From Herbiconiux gentiana (lineage in GTDB: Bacteria > Actinomycetota > Actinomycetes > Actinomycetales > Microbacteriaceae): a DNA stretch of 64,000 nt. Below are positions 1 to 7,301 of the stretch, piece after piece (the first letter of the stretch is position 1; every line of letters starts with the position of its first letter). The position numbers were made by a program, and so were the translations under genes. Below the pieces are notes generated by a model that worked only from the letters and a program-made list of their open reading frames with translations, was not told the DNA's origin and ran no database searches. The stretch covers positions 496,001 through 560,000 of the forward strand of contig NZ_JANTEZ010000003.1 of NCBI RefSeq assembly GCF_024978135.1. Direction: 5' to 3'.

Positions 1-895
1 CGACGGCGGCCGCCGGGAACCCGGCCGGCACGAGCAGCACCCGGCTCTCGAGCCCGAGCGACGCCAGGAACGGCGACTCCTCGGCCCAGGATGCCAGAAC
101 CCGTCGCACCTCGTCGAGCAGCCACTCCCCCAGGTTCGACAGCCCGCCGCCGATCATCACGATCTCCACGTCGACCGTCAGCACCAAGACGCGCACGGCA
201 GCCGCGACGTTGTCGACGAGCAGCGAGCGGATGGCGACGGCCTCCGGGTCACCGGCGTCGGCGGCCGCCATCAGCGAGCGGGCGGGGATCGGGTCGGCGG
301 CCCCCGGCGAGGTCCACTGCCGGGCGATCGCGCTGCCGGAGGCCACCGTCTCGAGGCAGCCCCGCTGCCCGCACGGGCAGAGCACCCCGTTCGGGTCGAC
401 GGGGATGTGTCCGATCTCCCCGGCCGCCCCGCGCGCGCCGCGCCAGAGCCGCCCGTCGATCACGAGCCCGGCCGCGAGTCCGGTGCCGAGGTTGAGATAG
501 GCCATCGAGCGGGCCGTGAGCTGCGGCTGCGCGGTCATCAGGTGGTATGCGCCCAGCGCCGCCGCCTTGACGTCGTTCTCGACCTTGACCGGGCAGCCGA
601 GCCGTTCGCCGAGCAGCGGCCCCAGCGACAGCTCGTCGAAGCCCAGGTTGACGGCGTGCGAGACGGTGCCCGCGGTGACGTCGACCTGCCCCGGGATGCC
701 GATGCCGATCGATTCGAACTCCTCCGGCGCCCGCCCGGTCAGCTCGGCGACGCGCGCGATCCCGGCGAGCGCCGTCGACACCACCGCCTCCGCCCCGAAG
801 CCCGTCGGCAGGCGCACGCGCTCCACCACCGTTCCCCGGTCGTCGACCGCGACGGCATCGGTCTTGGTGCCGCCGATGTCGAGCCCCAGCCTCAT
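1..895 (-). CDS. ROK-family sugar kinase (partial, 3' end outside window)
   Basis: Likely phosphorylates a hexose or amino sugar (GlcNAc or glucose type) in the cytoplasm using ATP. The visible 298 residues start with the ROK phosphate-binding motif (LGLDIGGTKTD) and contain the zinc-binding cluster CPCGQRGCLE with the upstream GEIGH histidine, both diagnostic of the family. There is no N-terminal helix-turn-helix, so it is an enzyme and not a ROK repressor. Its ATG overlaps the stop of the NagZ-type gene by ATGA, so it is the last visible gene of the amino-sugar operon. In that context GlcNAc kinase, feeding GlcNAc-6-P to NagA at 7298-8449, is the natural guess, but substrate cannot be read from sequence. 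The reading frame stays open to base 1. Confidence 0.9.
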   Translation of the reverse strand, partial: MRLGLDIGGTKTDAVAVDDRGTVVERVRLPTGFGAEAVVSTALAGIARVAELTGRAPEEFESIGIGIPGQVDVTAGTVSHAVNLGFDELSLGPLLGERLGCPVKVENDVKAAALGAYHLMTAQPQLTARSMAYLNLGTGLAAGLVIDGRLWRGARGAAGEIGHIPVDPNGVLCPCGQRGCLETVASGSAIARQWTSPGAADPIPARSLMAAADAGDPEAVAIRSLLVDNVAAAVRVLVLTVDVEIVMIGGGLSNLGEWLLDEVRRVLASWAEESPFLASLGLESRVLLVPAGFPAAAV

Positions 896-2454
896 GAGCG
901 CACCTCCCGCTCGGCGAGCACCTGGGCGAACGCCTCGCCGACCAACGCCGAGGCGCCGAAGGTGGCGATGCCGGCGTAGCGCGCATCCTCGCCGGGCCAG
1001 CCCATGTCGACCACGACGACCTGCGGATGCCGGGCCCGAAGCTCCTCGACCAGGGCGACGACCTCGGGCCGACGCTCGTTGTCCTTGCCGATCACGAGCA
1101 CGTATGCCTCGTGGGAAATGTTCTCGATGTCGTCGCGCCAAGAGGCCTCGAGCACCTCGTGCCCGACCAGGTGCACACCGAGGTCGTGGAGCGCCGCGAA
1201 CGGCCCCCACGGCACGACGCCGATCGCGCTGTTCGCCGCGGTGTCGATCCGGACGAACTGCCAGCCGGAGCCGTGCAGCGCCTCGTCGGCGTCGGGAGAC
1301 CAGCGGAACGCCGAGGCGACGGCACGGGCATCCGGAACCCCGGTCACTGCGTCGGCCCGTGCCGCGTCTGCCTGTGCCGCGCCGTCCCGTGCCGCGTCGA
1401 CCGCGGCCACATCGGTCGGCGGCTCACTCGCCCACTCGGCCAGCGCGCGATTGCGCTCGGCGGCCTCGACCACCCGCGAGGCGGGCAGGTGCCCACCGTC
1501 GATCGCCGCCTGCACGGCGTCGACGATCCCGTCGAGCTGCGGCCCCGTGTTCTTCGTGCCGATGCAGAGCAGGTCGCACCCGGCCGCGAGCGCGGCCACC
1601 GCCGCCGCGGGGATGCCGATCGTCCCGCTCGCCCCCGCCATGTCCAGGGCGTCGCTCACGATCACCCCGCCGAAGCCGAGCTCCCCACGCAGCACACCCT
1701 CCAGGATCGGCCGGGAGAACGTGGCCGGCGTGCCCGGATCGAGCTGCGTCAGCACGATGTGACTCGTCATCACCGTGCGCGCGCCCGCCGTCACCCCGGC
1801 GGCGAACGGCACGAGCTCACGCGACCGCAGAACGGGCGCGGATGCGTTCAACGTCGGCAGGGCCAGGTGCGAGTCCTGCGCCGTGTCGCCGTGGCCCGGG
1901 AAGTGCTTGAGGCAGGCCGCCACCCCGGCGGCCTGCAGCCCCTCGGTCCAGGCCACGGTGTGACGCGCCGCGAGCGCGGGGTCGGCACCGAAACTGCGCA
2001 CCCCGATCACGGGGTTCAGCGGGTTCGAGTTCACGTCGGCGTCGGGAGCGAAGTCGAGGTTCACCCCGGCGTCGGCGAGCGCCCGGCCCACCGCCACGCC
2101 CACCGCACGGGTCGCATCGACGTCGTCGAGCCGGCCGAGCACGGCGTTGCCCGGCCAGGGGGCGCCGCGGTCGTAGAACAGCCGGGTGACGTCGCCGCCC
2201 TCCTCGTCGATCGCGATCAGAGCGGCGGGGTTGGCCGCGCGGATCGCGGCCGTCAAGGCCGTGAGCTGCGTCGGCGAGACGATGTTCTCGCCGAACAGGC
2301 ACACCCCCGCGAGGCCCTCGCCGAGCATCCGCTCGACCCAGTCGGGCAGCGTCGTGCCCTCGAAGCCGGGCAGCAGGGTGCCCAGGATGCGCGCGCGATC
2401 GCGCCCACCACCGGCACCACCGGTCGCGGCGCCCGAGACGTCCACCCCGGTCAT
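892..2454 (-). CDS. nagZ: Beta-N-acetylhexosaminidase, glycoside hydrolase family 3 (NagZ type)
   Basis: Hydrolyses terminal beta-N-acetylglucosamine from muropeptides or chitin-type oligosaccharides. The 520-residue protein has the NagZ signature KHFPGHGDTAQDSH, whose Asp-His dyad is the acid/base of NagZ enzymes, and the nucleophile Asp in VIVSDALDMAG. No signal peptide is visible, so it should act in the cytoplasm on imported sugars. The catalytic domain fills about residues 20-370; the remaining 150 residues form a C-terminal domain absent from the short Gram-negative NagZ (about 340 aa). ATG at 2454 is chosen because it overlaps the upstream permease stop (ATGA); the frame is open further upstream but that part is antisense-like shadow of the permease. 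It sits between ABC permeases and a ROK kinase, which supports amino-sugar recycling. Confidence 0.9.
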   Translation of the reverse strand: MTGVDVSGAATGGAGGGRDRARILGTLLPGFEGTTLPDWVERMLGEGLAGVCLFGENIVSPTQLTALTAAIRAANPAALIAIDEEGGDVTRLFYDRGAPWPGNAVLGRLDDVDATRAVGVAVGRALADAGVNLDFAPDADVNSNPLNPVIGVRSFGADPALAARHTVAWTEGLQAAGVAACLKHFPGHGDTAQDSHLALPTLNASAPVLRSRELVPFAAGVTAGARTVMTSHIVLTQLDPGTPATFSRPILEGVLRGELGFGGVIVSDALDMAGASGTIGIPAAAVAALAAGCDLLCIGTKNTGPQLDGIVDAVQAAIDGGHLPASRVVEAAERNRALAEWASEPPTDVAAVDAARDGAAQADAARADAVTGVPDARAVASAFRWSPDADEALHGSGWQFVRIDTAANSAIGVVPWGPFAALHDLGVHLVGHEVLEASWRDDIENISHEAYVLVIGKDNERRPEVVALVEELRARHPQVVVVDMGWPGEDARYAGIATFGASALVGEAFAQVLAEREVRS

Positions 2455-3302
2455 CCCTTCACCGCCCCGCTCACGAGCCCCGAAGTCATGCGCCCCTGCA
2501 CCAGCAGGAAGAACACGATCACCGGGATGGCCATGAGCGTCGACCCCGCCATGATGGCCGCCCAATTCGTGGTGCCGGTGACCTGCTGGAAGGTGCGCAG
2601 CCACACCGGCAGCGTCATCATCTCGGGCCGGGAGTTCACGACGAGCGCGAGCAGGAACTCGTTCCACGCCTGGATGAAGCCGAACACGCCGGTCGCGACG
2701 AGGCCGGGGGCCAGCAGGGGGAAGGTGATCCGCCAGAAGGCGCCGGTGCGCGAGCATCCGTCGATCATCGCCGACTCCTCCAGCTCGACGGGCACGCCGT
2801 TGACGAAGCCGCGCAGGGTCCAGATGGTGAACGGCAGCACGGTGGCGACGTAGACCAGGGTGAGCCCGGCGATGGTGTTGAGCAGGTTCCAGCCGTCGAG
2901 CACCCGGTAGGTCGAGACGATCATGGCCTCGGCCGGGATCATCTGGATGATCAGGATGGCGAAGATGAACGTCTTGCGGCTGCGGAAGCGGTACCGCGTG
3001 ACGGCGAGCGACGCGAGGAACGCGAAGACCAGCGCGATCACCACGGTCGACACGGTCACCATCAGCGAGTTGCCGAGGGCCGGCAGGAAGGGCGCGCGCC
3101 CCGGATCGAAGATGACGGTCTCGTAGTTCGCGGTCGTGAGGTGCTGGGGAACGAAGTTCGGCACGCTGCCGCGGATCTCGTTGTTCGGCTGCAGGGAGGT
3201 GTTGACCATCCAGTAGACCGGAAACACCGAGAAGACGAAGACCACCATCGAGGCCGCACCGAGCAGGATGCTCGTGCCGCGCTTCGTGCGCACGCCGCTC
3301 AC
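2451..3302 (-). CDS. Carbohydrate ABC transporter permease, MalG-like (CUT1)
   Basis: Inner-membrane subunit of a sugar importer; partner of the permease at 3299-4270 and the lipoprotein at 4403-5680. The 283-residue product has six predicted membrane segments and the EAA loop ELEESAMIDGCSRTGAFWRI near residue 185, which docks on the ATPase. The GTG start at 3302 overlaps the upstream stop as GTGA, and its own stop overlaps the nagZ start as ATGA, so translation of the three genes is coupled. No ATP-binding subunit is encoded in the cluster; CUT1 systems of Actinobacteria often share one ATPase (MsiK type) encoded elsewhere. Substrate is inferred from neighbours to be an amino sugar or GlcNAc-MurNAc compound. 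Confidence 0.92.
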   Translation of the reverse strand: MSGVRTKRGTSILLGAASMVVFVFSVFPVYWMVNTSLQPNNEIRGSVPNFVPQHLTTANYETVIFDPGRAPFLPALGNSLMVTVSTVVIALVFAFLASLAVTRYRFRSRKTFIFAILIIQMIPAEAMIVSTYRVLDGWNLLNTIAGLTLVYVATVLPFTIWTLRGFVNGVPVELEESAMIDGCSRTGAFWRITFPLLAPGLVATGVFGFIQAWNEFLLALVVNSRPEMMTLPVWLRTFQQVTGTTNWAAIMAGSTLMAIPVIVFFLLVQGRMTSGLVSGAVKG

Positions 3303-4270
3303 TGCTCCTCCTCCCTGAGGCTCCGGCGAACGTAGAACACCGAGATCGCCACCATCAGGATGACCATGATCACCGCGATGGCACCGCCCGTGCCGTAGTC
3401 GCCGCCGCCGATGGAGGTCTGGTAGATGTACACGCCGAGCGTCGAGGTCTGCTCCTTGATGCCGCCGATGCCCTGCAGGGCGAAGATCTGGGTGAACACC
3501 CTGAGGTCCCAGATCACCTGCAGGATGATGACGACCACGAAGATCGAGCGCAGATACGGGAAGACGATGAGGCGGAAGCGCTGCCACGCCCCGGCGCCGT
3601 CGAGCTGGGCGGCCTCGAGCACCTCGTCGGGCACCTGGGTGAGCCCGGCGAAGATCGTGAAGGCGACGAAGGGCACCGCACCCCAGGTGACGATGATCGT
3701 GGCCACCACGAAGAACGAGAACGGGTCGATCAGCCAGGAATAGTTCGTGAAGTCCTGACCGCTGACGGCCTCCATCAGGTAGTTGACGACGCCGTACTGG
3801 GTGTCGAACATCCACCCCCAGACGATCGTCGCCGTCAGGGCGGGCATCGCCCACGCGAGCAGCAGCCCCACCGAGACGAGGGTCTTGAAGAAGCGGTTGA
3901 CCCGGTTCATCAGAAGCGCCACCGCGGTGCCGAGCACCATCGCCGTGATCACGTTCGCGACGCAGAACAGCACGCTGCGGCCGAGCACGGCCCAGAACTG
4001 CGGGTCGCCGAGCACCCGGGCATAGTTGTCGAGTCCGACGAACGGGGCGTCGGCACCGAACACCTGGGCGCGGCCGAACTCCTGGAACGACATCACGAAC
4101 AGCTGCACGAGGGGCCAGCCGATCACGGCCGCGAGGATGATCAGCGCCGGCACCAGCAGCACGATCGGCGTGAACCGGGCGCGCTTGCGCCGGGTCGTGC
4201 CGGGGTCGGGCGGCAGCTCCTGCACACCCCCGGATTCGTGCTCGCGCACGAGCAGCACGGACGAGGTCAT
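3299..4270 (-). CDS. Carbohydrate ABC transporter permease, MalF/UgpA-like (CUT1)
   Basis: First membrane subunit of the sugar importer. The 323-residue product has a cytoplasmic N-terminus rich in basic residues (TTRRKRARF), about six membrane segments, and the EAA loop EVLEAAQLDGAGAWQRFRLI that contacts the ATPase. Start choice: ATG at 4270 is preceded by GGGAG at eight bases, better than the GTG five codons upstream at 4285. A 132-base gap with a strong stem-loop separates it from the binding-protein gene, so it may be expressed below the binding protein. Overlaps the next permease by GTGA. Confidence 0.92.
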   Translation of the reverse strand: MTSSVLLVREHESGGVQELPPDPGTTRRKRARFTPIVLLVPALIILAAVIGWPLVQLFVMSFQEFGRAQVFGADAPFVGLDNYARVLGDPQFWAVLGRSVLFCVANVITAMVLGTAVALLMNRVNRFFKTLVSVGLLLAWAMPALTATIVWGWMFDTQYGVVNYLMEAVSGQDFTNYSWLIDPFSFFVVATIIVTWGAVPFVAFTIFAGLTQVPDEVLEAAQLDGAGAWQRFRLIVFPYLRSIFVVVIILQVIWDLRVFTQIFALQGIGGIKEQTSTLGVYIYQTSIGGGDYGTGGAIAVIMVILMVAISVFYVRRSLREEEQ

Positions 4271-4309
4271 AGACGGTACTCCCACTACGATTACGGTTGT
4301 GCCCCCACC

Positions 4310-4325
4310 TTCCTAGGGCGATGGG
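4310..4325. repeat. 16-bp exact repeat, copy 1 (TTCCTAGGGCGATGGG)
   Basis: Same 16 bases occur at 5693-5708. This copy lies 40 bases upstream of the MalF-like start; the other lies 13 bases upstream of the binding-protein start. Both are oriented the same way and contain the CCTAGG palindrome. It may be a duplicated leader or a protein-binding site. Confidence 0.6.
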
Positions 4326-4334
4326 CATCGGGCC

Positions 4335-4379
4335 GACGGCGGCCGGACGCGGTGTTCGCGCACCGCGCCGGCCACCGTC
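4335..4379 (-). promoter_or_regulatory. Intra-operon stem-loop between binding protein and permeases
   Basis: A long imperfect stem: GACGG (4335-4339) with CCGTC (4375-4379), GGCCGG with CCGGCC, one bulged A at 4347, then CGCGGTG (4348-4354) with CACCGCG (4361-4367) around a six-base loop. No U-run follows. In sugar ABC operons such a structure after the binding-protein gene commonly stabilises that part of the mRNA or partly terminates, giving excess binding protein over permease. That role is inferred. Confidence 0.65.
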
Positions 4380-4402
4380 CGGTTGGGGTTCTCCTACGGC
4401 TC

Positions 4403-5680
4403 CTAGGAGTTCAGGATCCCGTCGATCTTCGTGTCGAGCGCCTTCGCGAGCTCCTCGACGTCACCGCCCTGGGCGATGCTGACGAAGAAGTCCTGCAGTG
4501 CTCCCGAGGCCTCGACGTCGGCCCACTTCGGCGAGGCCGGGGTGAGCTTCGCGTTGGCCGCGGCCTCGGCGATCGCAGCGGCGACCTCGTCGGTGCCGAG
4601 GGTCGACGCCAGCGAGATCTTCGCCGGCACAAGGCCGTTCACGCCGAGGATCGTCTGGTAGTCGTCGCTCAGCATGATCTCCAGCGCGTCGGTGGCGAGC
4701 TCGGGGTGGGCCGAGTTCGCCGAGACGGCGATGTTCGAGCCACCCGCGAAGACGTGGGCGGCGCCGCCGTCCTTGCCGGGCAGGGCGAAGACGCCGAGGT
4801 TGGCCTCCTGGTCGGGGCAGCCGGGGGCGTCCGCGTCAGCCGGGGCGAGGATGGATCCCTTCACCCAGCTCGGCGCGGAGAGGTTCGCGACGACACCCTC
4901 GCAGAACGGCACCTGCGGGTCGGTCTCGTTTCCGTCCTTCGGCGCGACGCTGGCCTTCGTCATGACCTCCTGCACCTGCTTCAGGCCGGCGATCGACTCG
5001 GGGCTCGAGAAGGTCGAGGTCCATTCATCGCCGTTCTGCGTGGCGATCTCGCCGCCGTTCTCCCAGATGTAGGGCAGGGCGTTGTACCAGTCCTGGCCGG
5101 GGAAGTAGATGCCCGAGACACCCGGGTTCGCCGCGGCGAGCGCCACCCCGTTCGACACGTACTGGTCGAGGGTGGTCGGCACGGTGAGCCCGGCGTTCGC
5201 CAGCAGGTCCTTCTTGTAGAACACCAGGCGGGCGCCCGAGTAGTACGGCGCGGCGAAGAGCTTTCCGTCGTGGCTGCCCGCCTCGACGAAGCCGGGCAGC
5301 AGGTCGTCGCCACCGAGCTCCTCCTGCACGTCCGACAGGTCGAGGAACGCGCCGGCCGAGGTGAAGGCGGCGGCCTGCGTGTTGCCGACCTCCACGACGT
5401 CGGGGCTGTCGGAGCCGGAGAGGTTCGTCGTCAGCTTGTCGACGAGACCGGTCCAGGCCTGCTCCTCGATCGTGAGGGTGGAGCCCGGGTGGTCTTTCTC
5501 GAAGGTGCTGACCAGGTAGTCGCGGGCCTCTTGCGGGGTGTCTGTGCCGTTCAGCCAGACGCGGATGTCGGCCGTGCCGTCGCCGCCCGCGCTGTCTCCG
5601 GACGAGCCTCCGGCGCAGCCGGCGAGCGCGAGCGCCGCCGTGACGCCGAGGGCGGTGACGGCGAGTGTCGTCTTCCTCAT
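4403..5680 (-). CDS. Extracellular sugar-binding lipoprotein of ABC importer
   Basis: Captures the sugar outside the membrane and hands it to the two permeases downstream. The 425-residue protein begins with a lipoprotein signal (basic MRKTT, hydrophobic core, lipobox LAGC; lipid-anchored Cys22) followed by a short Gly/Ser/Asp linker, then a family 1 solute-binding fold (segments such as ENGGEIATQNGDEWTS and AFASSP-like hinge regions typical of MalE/UgpB proteins). ATG at 5680 has AAAGGCAG about seven bases upstream. It is the second gene of an operon led by the ROK repressor at 5724-6848. Ligand is not readable from sequence; the operon suggests GlcNAc, chitobiose or muropeptide sugar. Confidence 0.92.
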   Translation of the reverse strand: MRKTTLAVTALGVTAALALAGCAGGSSGDSAGGDGTADIRVWLNGTDTPQEARDYLVSTFEKDHPGSTLTIEEQAWTGLVDKLTTNLSGSDSPDVVEVGNTQAAAFTSAGAFLDLSDVQEELGGDDLLPGFVEAGSHDGKLFAAPYYSGARLVFYKKDLLANAGLTVPTTLDQYVSNGVALAAANPGVSGIYFPGQDWYNALPYIWENGGEIATQNGDEWTSTFSSPESIAGLKQVQEVMTKASVAPKDGNETDPQVPFCEGVVANLSAPSWVKGSILAPADADAPGCPDQEANLGVFALPGKDGGAAHVFAGGSNIAVSANSAHPELATDALEIMLSDDYQTILGVNGLVPAKISLASTLGTDEVAAAIAEAAANAKLTPASPKWADVEASGALQDFFVSIAQGGDVEELAKALDTKIDGILNS

Positions 5681-5692
5681 GGTGTTCTGCCT

Positions 5693-5708
5693 TTCCTAGG
5701 GCGATGGG
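5693..5708. repeat. 16-bp exact repeat, copy 2 (TTCCTAGGGCGATGGG)
   Basis: Identical to 4310-4325, located in the 43-base gap between the ROK repressor stop and the binding-protein start, and partly overlapping the ribosome-binding region on the minus strand. Confidence 0.6.
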
Positions 5709-5723
5709 TGCTGCTGCTGATTC

Positions 5724-6848
5724 TCAGGACACGCCGAGCTGGCCCGAGAGGACCATCACGGCGGCGCCGCGCAGGACGATGTCCGCCCCGAGCGTCGTCA
5801 TGCGCAGCGTGAGAGAGCCGTGGAACTCGGCCATCGTGCGGCTGCGCAGGGTCTCGACGGTGGCCGCCATCAGCGGTCCGTCGAGCAGTTCGGTGGGCCC
5901 GCTCAGGATGACCTCGCTGAGGTCGAGCGCTCCCACCACCGGCGCGAGGGACATGCCGAGCCGCTGGCCCGCCTCCTGGAGCACGGCCGTTCGCGCGGCA
6001 CCCTGCTCCCCCTCCAACCGGTCGATCAGGTTCGGGATGCTCAGCCACGTCTCGAGGCAGCCGCGCTTCCCGCAGGCGCAGACCGCGCCCCCGTCCGTTC
6101 CGACGACGACGTGACCGATCTCGCCCGCGGCGAATCGGCTGCCGAACAGCGGAGTGCCGCCGAGCAGCAGCCCCGCGCCCACGCCGTGGCCGATCGTGAT
6201 GAGCATCGCGTCGCTGTCGGCGCCACCGAAGCTGTGCTCGGCGAGCACCGCGGCGTTGGCGTCGTTGGCGACGAGCACCGGCACACCGAAGCGGTCGGCC
6301 AGGATGCTCTGCAGCGGCACCCCGTTCCAGCCGAGGTTCGGCGCGCTGAGCACCACTCCGCCGAGGTCGACGACACCGGGCGAGCCCACGCCGATGCCGA
6401 GCACCGGAGCCGTCGCCTGCTCGATCAGCCGAGCCGCGAGGGCCTCGACCTTCTCGACGGCCTCGTCGCCCGTGCTGCCCTCGAGCGCGACCTCGGCCCG
6501 GGCGCTGATCGCGCCGTCGAGGTCGAGCAGCGCCCCGGTGAAGACCGAGTGCTCGGACAGGTCGAGCCCCACGATCACGAAGGCCGAACGATCGAGGTCG
6601 AGCAGCGTCGCCGGCTTGCCCGGGCGGGTCTCCTCGCGCTGGCCGAGCTCCACGACGAGTCCGTCGGCGATCAGCTCGGCGACCAGGGCGCTGACGGTGA
6701 CGCGGGTGAGCCCGGTCTCGCGGGCGATGTCGGCCCGGCTGCGCGTGCCCTCGCGGTAGAGCGTCTGGAGCACCAGGGAGCGGTTGTGACCCCGGGCGTC
6801 GACCGGAAGCACTTTGGAGGAGGGCCTCAAGGGCCGCAGTGCCGTCAT
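5724..6848 (-). CDS. ROK-family transcriptional repressor (NagC/XylR type)
   Basis: Sugar-responsive repressor, very likely of its own operon and of the divergent DUF2568-nagA pair. The 374 residues show an N-terminal winged helix-turn-helix (about 20-80: [29 protein letters not shown]), then a ROK kinase-like sugar-binding domain with VLGIGVGSPGVVD, EIGHVVVG and the zinc cluster CACGKRGCLE. The ATP-binding DxGxT motif of active kinases is replaced by IVGLDLSEHSV, as in repressors. A 19-bp near-perfect inverted repeat lies three bases or so upstream of the ATG (6853-6871), fitting autoregulation. A candidate promoter (TTGATC, 17 bases, TTTACT) would place the transcript start at or next to the ATG. 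Confidence 0.92.
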   Translation of the reverse strand: MTALRPLRPSSKVLPVDARGHNRSLVLQTLYREGTRSRADIARETGLTRVTVSALVAELIADGLVVELGQREETRPGKPATLLDLDRSAFVIVGLDLSEHSVFTGALLDLDGAISARAEVALEGSTGDEAVEKVEALAARLIEQATAPVLGIGVGSPGVVDLGGVVLSAPNLGWNGVPLQSILADRFGVPVLVANDANAAVLAEHSFGGADSDAMLITIGHGVGAGLLLGGTPLFGSRFAAGEIGHVVVGTDGGAVCACGKRGCLETWLSIPNLIDRLEGEQGAARTAVLQEAGQRLGMSLAPVVGALDLSEVILSGPTELLDGPLMAATVETLRSRTMAEFHGSLTLRMTTLGADIVLRGAAVMVLSGQLGVS

Positions 6849-6852
6849 GTTT

Positions 6853-6871
6853 GTTAGTAAAGCTTACGAAC
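6853..6871. promoter_or_regulatory. Probable ROK repressor operator
   Basis: Inverted repeat GTTAGTAA-AGC-TTACGAAC: arms match 7 of 8. It overlaps the presumed -10 of the repressor operon and lies about 40 bases from the -35 of the divergent nagA-side promoter, so one bound repressor could block both. TTAGTAAA-type half-sites fit ROK-family operators; assignment is by position and family knowledge, not by experiment. Confidence 0.6.
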
Positions 6872-6910
6872 TTATCCGGATCAAGACTTTCGTCGGATTC
6901 GTTCGCGATC

Positions 6911-6941
6911 TTTACAAACCCGAAACACAGGCGTCTAGCAT
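6911..6941 (+). promoter_or_regulatory. Promoter for DUF2568-nagA, leaderless
   Basis: TTTACA at 6911-6916 and TAGCAT at 6936-6941, 19 bases apart. The -10 ends six bases before the GTG at 6948, so transcription probably begins on the start codon; no Shine-Dalgarno sequence is visible. Confidence 0.5.
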
Positions 6942-6947
6942 TGTCGT

Positions 6948-7301
6948 GTGTCCGACGTCCCCGCCCAGCCCCGCATCTCCGTGAACGACGTCGTGCGCCT
7001 GCTCGTCGAGCTGTTCGCCTTCTTCACCTTCGCCTTCTGGGGCTTCGTCGCGTGGCCCTTCCCGTGGAACCTCGCCCTCGGCATCGCGACGCCGCTGTTC
7101 GTGATCGTGGTCTGGGCGCTCTTCCTCTCCCCCAAGGCCGTCATCCACATCGACGCCTTCGGGCGTGCCCTCGTCGAGATCGTGCTGCTGGGCTCGGCGG
7201 CGCTCGCCTGGCTGATGCTGGGGCAGCCCGTCGTGGCCCTGGTCTTCGGCGTGGTGGCCGTGGTGAGCGGCGTCATCGCGGGTCGGAAGAACCTGCGGTG
7301 A
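6948..7301 (+). CDS. Small membrane protein, YrdB family (DUF2568)
   Basis: 117-residue protein of unknown function with about four membrane segments and conserved features of DUF2568 (FAFWGFVAWPFPWNL near residue 28, SPKAVIH near 62). The GTG start at 6948 is selected because a -10 box ends six bases upstream, suggesting a leaderless message, and because the protein reads complete from there. Its stop overlaps the nagA GTG start (GTGA), so the two are co-translated; whether it has any role in amino-sugar use is unknown. Confidence 0.8.
   Translation: MSDVPAQPRISVNDVVRLLVELFAFFTFAFWGFVAWPFPWNLALGIATPLFVIVVWALFLSPKAVIHIDAFGRALVEIVLLGSAALAWLMLGQPVVALVFGVVAVVSGVIAGRKNLR

Noticed and set aside
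2455-2757. Upstream extension of the NagZ frame
   Set aside because: It runs inside the permease gene, has no family similarity, and the ATGA overlap start at 2454 is clear.
4238-5812. 524-codon open frame antisense to the binding-protein gene
   Set aside because: The complementary strand encodes a full lipoprotein with lipobox and ribosome site; the long antisense frame is a by-product of high GC. The same holds for antisense frames at 17822-19936, 12725-14584, 27361-28821 and 57758-60037.
6853-6871. Operator as a promoter-less attachment site or IS inverted repeat
   Set aside because: No transposase or integrase nearby, and the position next to a ROK repressor start explains it better.
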